A stretch of 50,612 bases of DNA from Candidatus Omnitrophota bacterium (lineage in GTDB: Bacteria > Omnitrophota > Gorgyraeia > 2-01-FULL-45-10), in NCBI GenBank assembly GCA_030695905.1, contig JAUYOL010000034.1, forward strand, positions 1-50,612, given 5' to 3'. Made by a program: the position numbers and the translations under genes. The notes below the pieces were generated by a model that was given only the letters and a program-made list of their open reading frames with translations, made no database searches and was not told the origin of the DNA. Shown here one piece after another: positions 1 through 15,000 of the stretch. Within the stretch, counting starts at the first letter, position 1, and the number at the start of each line of letters is the position of its first letter.

Positions 1-3000
1 AAGGCGGCCATTGACTCTGCAAAACAGACAGCGGAAGAAGTCCGTTTGGAAACCGAGCGCCTTGCTGAAGAAGCCCGGAAAGCCGAACAGGCTGCCATAG
101 ACGCGTTAAAGCCCGAAGCCGCTTTAAAAAAACCTATTAAAAAAACTATTGAACAAATGCTTAAAGATCTTATAGATAATATTCCTGTCGAAAATTCAAA
201 TATATGGGATACGCTTAACAAGATGTATCCGTTTCCCTCCAGAGACGCGAAAGCGGATATCAGAAAGATACTCCTTGGATTAGCCGGCGATGAGACTCTG
301 TCAGCGTTAATAAAAGGACTGCACGATAACCTTTCAAATGGTGGGGTGCTAAAAGAAAAAGATATGCTGTCAAAAGAAGAGTATGAGCAGTTCAAAGTAC
401 AAAGCGGTCTTAAAAAAGATTTTGATAGACCACCATCTGAAATAAAGAATGGGTTGCCTTTTACTTATAGCAATATGTCATATCAGCTTGTTCTGGCACC
501 ACGCGATATTTTGGATATGATCGGCGGTTATATTAGCGCGGATTGCACAGACCCCGGGTTTATGAGTGGTAGTTCTTTTCTTAAATATGTTCTTAGTCAT
601 ATCCGTAGCCCAGGATTCCTAAAATTCAGGCTGTATAGACAGACTAAAGAAAATGAGTGGGAATGGGTGGGCAATGTCTATACGGCAGTCGCTAAAGACA
701 AAAATAACCACCCAATTTTTCTCATCGATGCATTGCAACTACCTTCCAAGGACGCTGGTCCATTTCATACCGAACCAAGCCCTAATAAAGGAAATCTGCC
801 TTTTAAGAATCTTCAAGAAGCCGCAACCGTGGCCGAGCAAGCTGTAGAGACATTGATAAATTACGCCCAGGAGGCTGGCTTTAAAGAGGTTTGGCTGGGA
901 TTTATATCTAATTTTTATGAACCAAAAGGAGGAGGGCTCGTAGAGCATTTCCAGACTAAATATGCGGATGCCTTTAACGCTAATCTTGCTCCGACTATGG
1001 GCAAGGAAACTAGATCCGCCCAAATTAAGCCCACAGATGCTGGTAACTATGAGAGTAAGTTATCCGAATTAGGAATCGAGCTCTTAGGAATACCTCGCCA
1101 TAAATTAGACTCTTTTAATTATAGACGTGGTTTTGCCAAAATATGGTCTAAACCAGAAATTCCAGTATTACCGCCTCCCGTTCAATTACCAAAGGCTCTC
1201 ATTGGTGCGATGATATTTGATTTAGATAACACCTTATCAAGGACTACGCAGCTTGTACCCGATGAGATAATTGAAAAGTTGATAGAATTTCTAAAGCAAA
1301 ATGTTCAAATTGCCATAGTAACTGCGCAAAGCAAAGAAGAAGTAGAGGAATATTTAATAGCACCTTTAAAGAAAACAATAACTGATAAGGGTGGTTCAAT
1401 GGGATCCCTTGACAACTTATTTATTTACACTTCATTAGGAAGCCAAGGTTGGAGATTAGATGAAAAAGGTCAGTTTCAATCTACATATGATAGAACGAAA
1501 GATACGCCTTTTGAATCAGATCAAGAGAAAGGTCTATTAACAATAATAGGAAAAATTGTAGATACAGAGCAGATTTTAGGTCCGGTAATTAGAGATAAAC
1601 ATGAAGGGAAATATATACACAATCGCATTGCCTCTCTAACAATAGGCGGAGTTGATAAAGAAAAAAGGATCGATATTGCCACGAAATTGCGGCAAGGGCT
1701 TTCTTCTTTGAAAGTTGACATTAAGATTTCTGGAAGCAAAACTATTCATATAGTGCCTAAGGATGTGGATAAATCCGTTGCGGTAAAACATTTTAGAGAT
1801 GGAGTACTCAAAAGTCGGATGGGAGACCAGATAAAGGATGAGAATATTTTAGTAATAGGAGATGACTTCAAAGAATCGGATGGTTTTGCCCAAGGTTTAG
1901 ACTTGGATCTCATTGTTCTAGACGCGAACAATTACTCGGTAGGAACGAAAGATAATCTTCCACAAAATGTGCAATTCTATCCTGATGGAGAAAAGGGATG
2001 GCAGAGGGCATTAAATTTATTTTTAGCCATTAAAATTTTTGAAAAATTACAAGTGGCACTTCCATTTGCTCATCCTTATAAAGATAGCTTGATCCAAGTC
2101 TTAAAAGATTCTCAGCTCAAAAAAGCTATAGAAGAGTCTTTAATGATGCGAAGAAAGTTAAAAGCCGAGGAAGACGAACAATTAGTCGTTGAGTATAGAG
2201 GACAGCCAATTTATAAAATAGCGTATAACAAAGAACAAAAAAGATGGTGCGTAACGAGATTTAAGATAAAAAGAGAAAAATATAAATCACCAGAGATGAA
2301 TTATAAAAAAATTGAGGAAACATATCGAGAGCCAATAATAATCCGTGAGTGGGTTGCTACCCATAAAACCGCCGAAGAAACGAGGGGGGTTGTAAAAGAA
2401 AAAATAATTGGAGAGGGTGAAGACCCTGTGGAATGGCTGGATTCTACTCCTATATTAGATTTATCTAATACTAATGTAAGGCGAAAAGTTAAGGGCGAAT
2501 TTATAGATGTGCCTTTATATGAGACAGTAGATGCTGATTCCAAAAATCCAACAACAGCTATAGGCGGCATAGTATTACAAGACAAAACTACAAAAAAGTT
2601 TGAAGCCAGTAAATTTAAATATAGAATCATTCTTCTTCCATGGGATAAGGATGATACGGATAAGTATCTTGCCGTGCCAGAAGTTTATACTGGCAACGGT
2701 GAATATATGCGAGAACGAAAATTGGCATATTCGCCTGATCGGAGCAATGATGGGAGATTGCCTGTCATGGCTATTTTATGGAAAGAGTCTTTATTTCCTC
2801 TCTTGGATAAATACAAAGACAGAGAGTTCATATTGCGTTGGAAATACCAGCCTATTGATGAAGAACCTTCGTTTGGATATGCTGAAGAAAAAGAAATAGT
2901 TAATTCAAGTACAATCGAAAGAATAAAAATATCTCCCTATTATTTATTATTAACCAACACCGCCGTGAAACTCTTTGAGATAAAAATAAGCGGGAATGGC

Positions 3001-6000
3001 AAAATATCATATGACAATATAAAAGCAATTGACAGAACAGAACTTTTAGAGGAGTGGAAAGACAAACTTTTGGAGATTGTCGGGGTTAAGATAAAGCAGC
3101 CTTTGAAACCCACTCCCGAACTAGCCCAACCACCCCATCCTCCCAAATCAATCTTCCCCGAAAAAGCTACAATGGAAACTACGGTCAGGCCAAAACCCAT
3201 TATGACTGAAGAAGAAATTCGCATTTCCATCGAAAATTTCTGGAGGAAAGGAAATAAAGACTATGACAAATTTCTGACCAAGTTTGAAAATCTCGAAAAA
3301 ATAGACGATTCTATTCTAAACGCATTAACATGTTTGCTTTTAGATGATAGGTATAGATATACGATTCATTTAATTTTATCATTAGAGAATATACGGTCAT
3401 CAGCAGTTAAATATCTTGAAAACCTTTATTTAGAACTTAAAAATAGGGAAAATAGAAAAGACGCCTATTTAATAGGAGAAGCTTTAGATATTTTAGGAAG
3501 CCCCGTTGGAATACATTCAAATATGGACTATTTACTGACTATGCTATACGAAAGATTGGGAATTATTAGCTCGGTTTTTCAACATGGCCCTGAAAATTAT
3601 GGCTATTTAATCAGTCAAGAAAACAGACTTTTTATGGAAGCCTGGAGAGATGGTTTGGAATCAATAGTTAAAACCGATTTTGCAAGAGATAATGCTATTA
3701 GAAAGAAAATTGATGAAATGATCGGAGGATTAGCTGCGCATGGCGCAAAGATTTTTCCTTATATTATTGAAAGGGTTAAAAATATCAATCAAGAATTAGA
3801 AAAGACAAAGAATGAATCGCTTCATCCCGACCATGATAAAGCTCAAATAGCAATAAATTGGTGCCTTAAACAACAGATTGGATTATTAAAAGAAGTTATT
3901 GAACGAACAGGTGCATATGGAACTTTGTTGCAATTATTAGAGTTAATATCAAACGAAGAATTCAAGCAAGCGGCCAGAATAGGAATAGAAAGTGCAATTT
4001 CTAATTTAATTAAGGAAGATGAAATAAACGGATCAGGCGAGAAATTCTGGAAGCTTTTTAGAGGTAAAAACGCGCCAAGTATTAAAAGGGTGAAAGAAAT
4101 TGTCACAAATGTTTTAATTGAAAGAACGCCAGATTCCGTAGATACATTGCTTTGGTTATTTGATATGCAACTTAACGATGTTCAGATTGATAAAATTATA
4201 CAAATTCTTAAGCCATTAAGTTTAATTGTTGTTCCAACGATTCAAAATTACGTTGACTCTTTAAAATGGTGGCAACCAAAAAGGGTATTGAAAAAAATTA
4301 TTAAAGTCGACTATAAAAAATTAGCTGTTCAATTAATAAATAAGCTTAAAGAAGCACCTGATAAGCGACATGGGTTGAACCAAAGTAAATCAAATAGAGG
4401 TGTTAATACATTTCTTATGAGTATATTTATAGCCTCCTCTTTATTAGGTCTTACCTATCCAACATTGGCTCAAGAACAGGTGCCCGAAGAACATATAGTT
4501 CAAACTCAACCCACTCAACCTGAAAAGAAGGTAGAGCTTCCTACTGCACCAGAAAAGAAAGCTCCAGAAAAAACACCAGCAGAAAAACAAAAAGAAGCAG
4601 AGGAAAAGATAAAACAGGAAAAAGCCGAGGCTGAACACCAAGTACAATTAAAGGCCGAAAGAGAAGAAAAGGAGCGTAAAGACGAAGAAACCCGTATCAA
4701 GCGAGAGAAAGATGAAGAGGGGCAAAAACGTGTAGATGCCGAGAAGTCTAAATCCAGAGAAGAAACATGGGAAAGCTTTAAGAGTGGAGCAGTAGTAGTA
4801 TTTAAATGGATTGGTGTCGGGCTTCTATTTCTTTTGGGAGTAGGATTGCTTATAGGAGTTGTAAAAATCTTAGAGGCGATTAACAAGAATATAAAACCCA
4901 TAGCCAGAGGCACGGCAAAAGCTGCGGTAGGTACAGCAAAAGGCACAGGTTTTCTAATAAAACATTTAGTTTTATCTCCTTATTATTTTGGAAAATATGT
5001 GGTCTACTATCCTTTAAAAGGTCTTTATATGGGGTCAGAGTTTACTATAAAGGCTATAGAAAAACGTAATGTAGCCACAGAAGTTATAAGTCTTATACTT
5101 TTCTTATCGGCATTGACAGGCTATGTAATCTATAAAGCCACAGCTTATAGTACCTTAATCAATATGCCCACGCCTTCCACAGGAGATTTAATAAAGATGT
5201 TGGAGGATCCATATAGAGCAATAATGTGGGTAGTTTTTGGTGCGGCAGGCATATTAACATCTATTGGCATCGTAAGATACATTGCAAGAAGTAAAAAGAA
5301 CCTGCCAGTAAGCGGAGTAGCGTTATCTTTAATCATTGTTTTTTCAAGCATAGCAGGGATAGCCAATTATCCTCTTGCATCTTATTTATCTAAAGATAGG
5401 GCAAGGGTAGAAGCGATAGAAGCGTTAAGTAAATCTACTGATCTGACATCACCCGAAGTAGTGGATAGTCTTATTGAGGCACTAAGCGACAGAAATGCTG
5501 ATGTAAGGAAGCACGCTGCCGAAGCCTTAGGTAACTGTGGAGATAAAAGGGCTATAAAACCGCTTATTCGTGCATTAGATGATTCTGAAGCAAGTTCTTC
5601 CGCTGCGTCCGCGTTAGATAAGTTAGGTGTTGTAAAAACAACCGATGATATAGAGTTATTGAAAAAGCTGCTAAAAACAAATTCTTATTATGGCTTTAAA
5701 AGTGAAGCAACCGCTGCCTTTGTGCGTATGGGAACGAGTTCTATTCCCGTTTTAATAGATATGTTATCGGATGATAATTCCGCTTTTCAGGAAGTGGCTA
5801 ACGATGCGTTAGTAAGTATTGCCAAAGAAAATACTCGTAGCGTACTCAATGGCTTAGAGAAGCCCCTATCTAATGATAAGGCAGGTGTAAGATTGAGAGC
5901 AGTGAAAATAATTATTGGTATGGATAATAAGCAAGATACAGTTGGTATTCTCACGCGAATCTCACAACAAGATAGGGACTGGGATATTAGGGAAAAGGCC

Positions 6001-9000
6001 ACAAGTCGTTTGCAGGATATTAAGCCGGACACCAAGGAAGCGGAAGTAGTAAAATTAATCTCTAAAAAGGACGAGGAAGGATTGGTTAAAGCAGGTGCGC
6101 CAGCGGTTGGGTTTCTGGTAAGTAACCTAGAGTCTTCGTCCGGATATTCGGAGAGAGAGCAGAGAGAAATGTCGGTAAAAGTCTTAGCTAAAATTGGCGA
6201 TAAAGCTGCTGTAGAACCGATTATCAAAGCGATGCAGGACAGTAAAATTGAGTCTAAAGTGGCGGTTGAGGCTCTTGGGCAATTGAAAGATTCTCGTGCT
6301 ATAGAGCCGTTACTTAAACTCAAGAAAGACTCTGATTATTCCTCAGATTCAGAACCGGGATGTGATAAAATCGCAGAAGCAATAGTTCAAATTAACGGAG
6401 GTAATCCTACCGATGCCCTTGTCAAGGCGTTAGGGGATGATAATAAAAATACACGCAGAATAGCCGTGAAGGCTTTGGCGCAAAGTAATAACCCCGAAAT
6501 AATAAAGCCATTTATAGAGAGACTAAAAGATGATGATGAAGAAGTTGTGGTTACAGCGACACGAGCACTGGGCAGACTAGCAGCCAAGGATGCGGTTGAT
6601 CCGCTTGTTGCGATTGTAAAAGATGAGAATATAAGGGGAGATAAACTAAAAGCTGCCACAGAAGCGCTTACACAGATTGGCCAGCCAGCGGTTATGCCTT
6701 TGTTGAAAATAGCAGATGATAAAACGGTAGGCGAAAGAGCACAAATTATAATAACAAGAATTGGTCAGGGTTCGGTAGATTCTTTAGTAGAGAGATTAAA
6801 TCATTGGAATCCATCGGAAAGAAAACAAGCCATAGAGCTACTTGCTAAAATAGGCAAGCCGGCAATTCCTTCTTTGATTCAGGCATTTGGTTCAGATGCC
6901 TATTCCGTGCGGGAAGGAGCTTTGAATGCCTTGATTCAAATCAGGGATACTGAAGCATCTGTTGATTTACTTATTAATGGACTACAGAATCAAAATTCAG
7001 ATATAAGATGGAGATCTGCTGCGGCTTTGATAGAAATGCCTCATCAGAAAGCCGTGGGGTCGCTTATACAATGCTTAAATGACACTTCTCCCAAGGTGCG
7101 CAAAACCGTTGCGCAGGCGCTAGGGTTTTATTCAGGTCTTGAGGCGGTTCAGGCTTTAATGCAACATTTGCAGGATGGGGATGTATTTGTGCGTAAGGCA
7201 GTGGTAATTAGTTTAGGAAGAATAGGATTTGGGTCTCAACTACGAAACGAAGTTACTTCAGCGATAATCCAAAAATTAGATGATACTGATTGGCAAGTTC
7301 GTGCCGCAGCTGCCAAGATTATTATAGCTTCTCCCGGGGTAGAAAATGCGCTTGTTTCACACCTTGAGGATCCAAGTCCCTATGTTAGAAGACAGGTAGT
7401 ATTGTCTTTGGGAAGGGTTTCTTCTTCAGCCACTTATTTTGACAAAGCTCTCAATGATTCCGATGAATATGTCAGACTAACAGCCATACAGGCAACAGAA
7501 CAGATAAATCCATTTTCTATCAATATTTCAGACAATTTTGTTTTAAAGACACTTTTTGATGATAATGAAAATGTAAGAGCAGTTGCACAAAAGGCATTAA
7601 AAGAGAAAAAAGATTTTCAGCTATCATATAGGCTATTGGAGATATTATCAGATGTTAGTAAGTCCAATAACGAAAGGGCTTATGCATTAGAAGCAATAAA
7701 AGCGCTAGATGAATTCGGGGCAAAAGTTTTAATAGTCGGCCTAGAAAGCAAAAATGATGCTATAAGACAGGTATCAGCACAGGCTTTAACAAAGATGGGT
7801 AAAACTGCCTGTGGCCAATTAGTTGAAAATTTACGTAACGAAGATGTTACAACGCGCCAAACCATCGTTAATATCCTAATCGAGATAGGCGATCCTGCCA
7901 AAAAGGATCTTTCTAAAGCCATTTGGGCTGAAGATGACCCTGAATTAAGCGGTTTGGCCAAGGCAGTGTTATATAAAATAGATTATACATCGGCACAAAA
8001 GATACATCAAAATCTATACTTTCGCTATGTAACTTGGCCTGAAATCAAAAAATGGACAAAGGTATTAGCTCCTTTATATTTTCTAATCTTGATAGGCATT
8101 GGAGGACTATTTGGAGCTATTAAATATATGAGAGAGCAAAAATCCAAGAAGAAAACATCACCAATCTTAAGGCGGGTTACGTTAACTCAAAAACCAATAA
8201 TCGTGGCAGAGGCGATTATTAAGAATGGATCAGAAGTAGAATTGCGTGTAAAATCCACATATCAAACTTTAATTACCATGAGAGAAAAGAAGTTACTGGA
8301 GAAAGTTTTATCCGAACTAGGGGCATCTGGCAACTCACAATTAATTCATAAGATAAGTAAAATTAAGCTTGTTACAGGAAATGATCGTCTAATGCATATA
8401 GACAAAAACATCCATGAGCTCGTGATTGATATAGATGCCTTTAAATCTTATTATCTTTTACTTATGGAGATAGAGCATGAATTACAGCATATTTTGATGG
8501 GTTCTTTAAATCAAAGAGCCCCTCCCCTGGTGGAGGAGCTTACTATTCTTCGCCATGAAATAATGCGTTTTCTTTCCTTTACAACTGACCAACAAGAAGA
8601 AGTTCTTTCCATCCTTAAGGCAGATAATGATCTTGATGATAAAAAATTCTACGAGATATTGGAATCTGCCCAACAGCATGATATAGAAGAGGTTTCAAGT
8701 CTACTCATCAAATATGTTATACGATTTTATCCTAAAGAACTGCGGCGCGGATTACCTGCCAAAATATTAACAACTTTAAAACAGGATATAGTTTCTCTCT
8801 GGCAAGACTTACACTCAAAAAGGATTGTTTCGTATCTCGGGACTAAATATGCGATAGAGCCGAAAATAGCCAAGCTTATGGTAAGGTTTCACAGGAAAAT
8901 GATGGAAGAAGTCCGGAAAAGAAGCATAGGTGAAGATAAGCTTGAACCTTATGAATTTACCCTAAGGGAATTATATAAATGGGCTGAGTTTTACAAACTA

Positions 9001-12000
9001 TTTCGTAATCAATGGGGAATTACCACATCATTTATAAAAGGCGCTATTTACATTTATGCCGACCGTATGGAAAATCAGAAAGATAAGAATAGGTTTTATC
9101 ATGATATAAATGCGATGAGCTTAGATTTGGAGGCATTGGAAGCCATTGATTATAAAGAAGGTAGGAAGCCTGATATAGCAACACTTTTGTCTAAAGAGCA
9201 AATTATAAAGGATACTGTTAGAGACAATAAAAAAATAATTGATGAATTAGGTATGGGAACTAATACTTCTTCCGATTCCGAATATATCCCTAGCAAACAA
9301 TCGGCTGAACTTGTCCATATTCCTCGGACAGTAGAAGATCTTGAAAAAATATCCTTGGCCGTAAAATTAAATGATCCCGTTCTTCTGATAGGAGAAACAG
9401 GCGTTGGCAAAACATCTTTGGTTAGAGATTTAGCATTTTTGACTAAAAATGCCTTCAGGCGTTTTAATCTTAACGGTCAGACGGACAAGTTGGAATTCAT
9501 CGGCGGATTTAAGCCCAAACGTAAGCATTCAAAACAAGATAAGACTGGCAAGCGGGAATTTAAATTTGAATGGTATAACGGTATTTTAATTGAAGCGATG
9601 CAGAAAGGACACTGGTTGGTTTTGGATGAGATTAATTTGGCGGAGCCGGAGGTTATAGAGCGCATACGATATCTTCTTGAACCAAAAGGTTATTTGAAGG
9701 TAAGTGAACATGAAGGAGAGCAATGGATACAGGACAATGATTATAATAATTTAGTTAATGAATTGGTTGGTGAATACGCAGATAAACATACCGAAACAAA
9801 AGAAGAATTGATTAAAAAAGCCGTTCAAAAATTATCAGACAAGGGTATTTTCAGGATCCATCCGAATTTCAGACTTTTTGCCACGATGAATCCGCCCGAA
9901 TACGAAGGTCGTAAGCAACTTTCACCAGCTTTAATGAATAAATTTAGGGTTAAATGGATAAGGAATTTTACCCACGATGAAATTTGCAAGATACTAGAAG
10001 AAAAATATCAATTAAGTGAAGATATAATTAATAAGCTCTCCAACTTTTATGTCGAATTGGCACGTATTTCCGGTAAGCAAGGTGAATTAGGCAGAGAAAT
10101 CGGGCAGCCGTATTATTTTACAATTCGGCAATTCTTCAGGCTTGCCTTACGTGTTCGGCATTGGCTGTCGCAATTCACAACTATGCCTTCCGAGGAAGTT
10201 ATAAACCAGCGCCTTGCTCTTGAATCGGAGGAGGTTTATGGAGATAGTTTAAGAACAGATGCGGATAAGAAATTGTTTAATAAATTGCTCGAGAAAAAGG
10301 AAATATTCGGTTATTTGCCGCCACAAATAAACACAGAAATAAAAATGGATGAATCTAAGAAGAAGGTTTGTTTTGGCGAGGTTGAACTACCCATCAACGA
10401 AAAAAAAGGTTTATTTGTCCCCACCAGCAAGGCAGAATTAGCCTCAATTTCCAGTACAAGACGAAATTTAAGGAGCTTGGCCCGATCAATCCAAATGAGG
10501 GAAAATATTCTTCTAGTAGGTCCTACCGGAAGCGCGAAGACAGCATCGCTTGCCAATATAGCATATTTGACTAGGAATAATTTTATTCGTCTTAATCTTG
10601 ATAGCCAGACAGATATAGGCGATTTAATCGGCAAAAATGTTCCTGAGGAAGGAACTTCCGGTTTCCGATGGCAGGATGGTGATCTTATTAAGGCGATGAG
10701 AGAAGGCTATTGGCTTCTTCTTGACGAGTTCAATTTAGCGGAACCCGAAATCTTAGAGCGTATTAACTCTCTTTTAGATGACGATGGTTCGTTAGTGGTC
10801 ACGGAACATGAAGGTGAAGTGTGGATTCCTGGCAATATTTATGATGAAAAGAAAGCTAGCGGTGAAGATATGTCTAAATTCCAGCGCATTCATGAAAACT
10901 TTAGATTATTTGCCGCTATGAATCCGGAGCATTATGCCGGTAGAAATAGACTGTCATTGGCAATGAAAAACAAGTTTATCGAGAAATGGTTCAGCGGGGA
11001 TTTTTCTTCTAATGAGATAAAAGAGATAATAAGATTTTATCTGACCAAAGAAAATCTGTTCAAGGGGCCTCCTCTCCCAAATAAATCTATAGACGCTATA
11101 ACCGAATTTATGGCATCCGTTCACCTGTCTATTTTACGCATGATCAAAGAGAACAGGTTCAATAGGCTTGCTTTATCTGGTAACGCCGAAGATTATAATT
11201 TTAGTCTCAGAGAACTTAAGGACTGGGCTGAGTTTATCAGGAATTTGGTTATGGAAGTTGGCGAAGGAGTTATTACAAAATCGATTGAAGATAACAGAAA
11301 GAAATTAAATAAATTACAGAGACAATTAACCATAATATCTGATCCCATAGAAAGAGAAAAACATATACAAAAACTTAGAGAAGAAAAATTGATACCTTTG
11401 GAAATCTCATTTCAGCGACAAAAAGATGAAAATGAGAAAAGAAAGATAGAAGCGGATATAATGGAACTAAATAAAGAAATAAACAGATTAAATGATCCCC
11501 GCGAAAGAGAACAATATAAACAAGAATTGCAAGTCGATATGGAAAAAGTCAAGCAATCTATTGCGTCTTTTGAGAAGATTGGAAATGACAATGATACGAT
11601 TTGGCATTGGGGTATAAATAGGGCTGTATTCGATGGATCTCTATATATTTATTGTGATCGGTTATATGGGTTAGCCGCCAGGACTAAAGAGCATACATCG
11701 GGTGATAAAGATATATTCTATGTAGAAATTTTAGAGCCTATATTTACACAATTAATACAGACAGGCATTGGTGGCCTCGAGGCTATCGATGTCGAAAAAG
11801 AAAGACAACTTTTAGGGGAAGGCATAAGCCCGGATGAGTTAATTAGAGGTGCGAAAGAAGAAGGTATGGATGTGGCATCACAAAAATTAGCCGTAAAATT
11901 TAATGATCTAACTTTTAATTATCCCGAAGAGCTAAGGGGCTATTTAACGAAGATATTTAAGGATCTGACTAAGCCAGAGACCCAGATTCAAGGTATCTAT

Positions 12001-15000
12001 GGCTTCGCTCTTTTACCCAGAAAGACTGCTCTTAGGCTTGTTGATATGGCATTAGATCATCCTAACCCAAAGGTAAAACAAGCCGCAATGGAAACATTGA
12101 CTCAAATATTTAGTGAAAGAGACGAAAATTTTGCTAATGACTTCACACCATTCACAGGTAAATTGGCAGTATTTCTAAGCGATGAAAATCAAGATTTAAG
12201 ATTGACTGCAGCGTTAGTTTTAGAGAATTTAAACTGGTTAGAATGGAAAGGAATAGCCATACCCAGGATTTCCGAACATCCTGAAAAACGCCCCAAAAGT
12301 TTACCTTGGGACGAAACCCTTAAAAGACTCATTAAGTTAAAAGACGGTACAGGAGATTATTTAGGAATCTTTGGATTTATGAAGAGTAAATTAACGCTTG
12401 CCTCGATGCTCCTTATAAGCTCCGGAGCCATGATTCTGATCACCCCTTTTATATTACAAGCATCTTCTTTTAGCATAGGAATAGCGTTGATCGGAGCTCT
12501 AGGGTATCTGTCAGCAATAAAAATTTGGAGGCCCATTAAGAAAGAAGATGTTTCCACACATATACTTGCCGGTTGCGTTGCATTAGTATTATTTACTTTA
12601 CCTGCAGTATTAGGTTTATATCTAAATAGCTCAATTCTCGCCTTGTTTGCTCATTTGATCGTATTTTTAGGAACATTAGGGATTTCGATAGGAATGTTGG
12701 ATTTGTTAGGCCTTTCTTATTATCTTATTTACCTACCTCAACTCGGCATACTTTCTATGAGATATGATAGATTAGCCTTGGACTTAGATGATTTTTACGC
12801 TCTTCTTGAAAAAACAAAAGAAGGCAAGTTCATTCATTTCCCATTTGAATCGGAAGAAAAAGTTAATTACTTTAATATGTGGTATGGCAGGGCTACTCTC
12901 TTGACCGGATTTGTCGTAGGAATAAACTTTGTCATCTCTCTATTTCATACCGCAAGGATAGATAGTCTTCCAGTGATTCCTTTTATTGGTTGGATTCCGC
13001 CATGGCTACAGATCAGTTTTGGAGCGCTTGTTGGAGGCGGCCTGGGGTATTTTGTCTCTAGTTTTACAATTTTAGCTGCTGGTACTTTTAAAGAAATGTT
13101 GTATAAACCACTAAAAGCAATCCGTGTAGATAAAATCAAAGAAAAAGACTGGATTGGATTCAAAGAACTCTTGTCAGCTTATGACTCATCAATCATAGAA
13201 GCTTTCAGAAAATATCGCAATAGATTACTTAAAAGCGATGAGGGTATAGATGATGCAGAGAAAGAATCGACAGGTAAAAATGCTATACTACAAACATTAC
13301 GGCCGGATGCAATTAAACGCTTAGATAAAGGTGCTCTTGTATACACCATTTTTGTACCAACGTCATCTTTAGATGCAAAAGAAACCCAAGTATTCATTCC
13401 CGAAGCAGAAAATTCTGAATTAATTCCTGTTGTTGATACAGTGAAGGCTTTAAAACAAATAGCGCTTTCCGTATTGTTGGATGATCCAGTTTTGTTAGTT
13501 GGCGAAACCGGTGTTGGTAAAACATCTTTAGTGCGATATTTAGCTAATCTGACAAGACACAGTTTCAGGAGGTTTAATCTAAGCGGCCAAACAGACAAAA
13601 CCGAATTTATAGGAGGGTATAAACCAGGGGCAACAGGGATGTTCCAATGGAAGGACGGGATACTTGTGGAGGCAATGCTCTATGGTCATTGGTTGGTATT
13701 GGATGAATTAAATCTTGCGGAGTCGCAAGTCCTCGAGCGGTTAAACTCACTTCTAGACGATGATCGCACCTTGGTCTTGGCGGAACATTCAGGAGAACAT
13801 TTCAAAACCAAGACAATATATGAAGAAAAAAAGAAAGAGGAAGCCAAGGAATATTTTGATGAAGTTAGAAAGGTTAACTATATAGTAGATAAAGACGGAA
13901 GAAGAATCTATTGTATTCATCCGGAATTTCGTTTATTTGCCACAATGAATCCGGCTGAATATGCCGGGCGTAAAGTTCTTTCGCCGGCCCTCATGAATCG
14001 ATTTAGAGTTAAGTGGATAGACGACCTAACTATTACCGAGAAAAAGCTAGTACTTTTAGAGAAATATTATAATCAAATCGAAGGAGATAAAGAAAAACAT
14101 TTTATCTTTGGGGACGGGGTATTAGATCGGCTTGGTATGTTGCATGAACGCATATCAACAGCAGCCAAATCACGTGAGATTGGCAGGGATTCAATCGACC
14201 CATATCATTATTCAATACGCGATCTCTTGAAACTGGTAAGAAGAGCAGTGAGTAGAGTAGGCTTAAAAGAAAACAGCATTGGTGTACTTTTAAATAGTTA
14301 TGAAAAACAAGATATATTTGTCGAAGAACTACCGGAGGTTTATAAAGATAAAATTCGCGATAGAGATGAAGAAGAATTTTTAGGTAATATTTTTATTAAT
14401 GCAGCATTTAAATATAGTTCTAAGTTAGCTGAAAATCTGCAAATTGATCAAACCAATTCCGCTGTTAACTTTGGGGAAATACCTCTCTTGAAAAATACGA
14501 GAGGTGGTCCATATATACCAGGCGCTGAGGCAAACTTAATTCATACACCAGGCACTTTGCGATATCTGAAAAGAATCGCTAAAACTATTATCATGAATGA
14601 AAAAGTTTTATTGGTAGGCCCGACTGGAAGCGCAAAGACCTCGTTGATCCGTTATCTAGCATATCTTACCAAAAATAATTTTGCCAGAATGAATTTAGAC
14701 GCGCAGACGGATACCTCTGAGCTTATCGGTAAGCATGTCCCTGTTGAAAATAGAAAAGGTGAGTTTAAATGGCAAGATGGCATGTTGGTGGAGGCATTAA
14801 AAGAAGGGTGGTGGGTGCTCCTTGACGAAGTCAATTTAGCCGAAGCCGAAATATTAGAACGTATCAATTCTCTTTTAGATGACGATGCCTGCATGGTAAT
14901 AACCGAACATGAAAATGAAAAAATCATTTCAAATGCCGAATATGAAAAGAAATTAAAGCCATTTATTGAGGAATATATCAATTCTGGCGCGTCTCAGAAA

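Noticed and set aside
46-48. TTG as the start of the giant gene
   Set aside because: The same frame is open back to base 1 with coiled-coil-like coding sequence and no ribosome site is visible, so the gene is cut by the window edge.
5787-6323. 178-codon minus-strand open frame
   Set aside because: It is Ser/Leu-rich shadow of the HEAT-repeat part of the giant gene and shows no motif or ribosome site.
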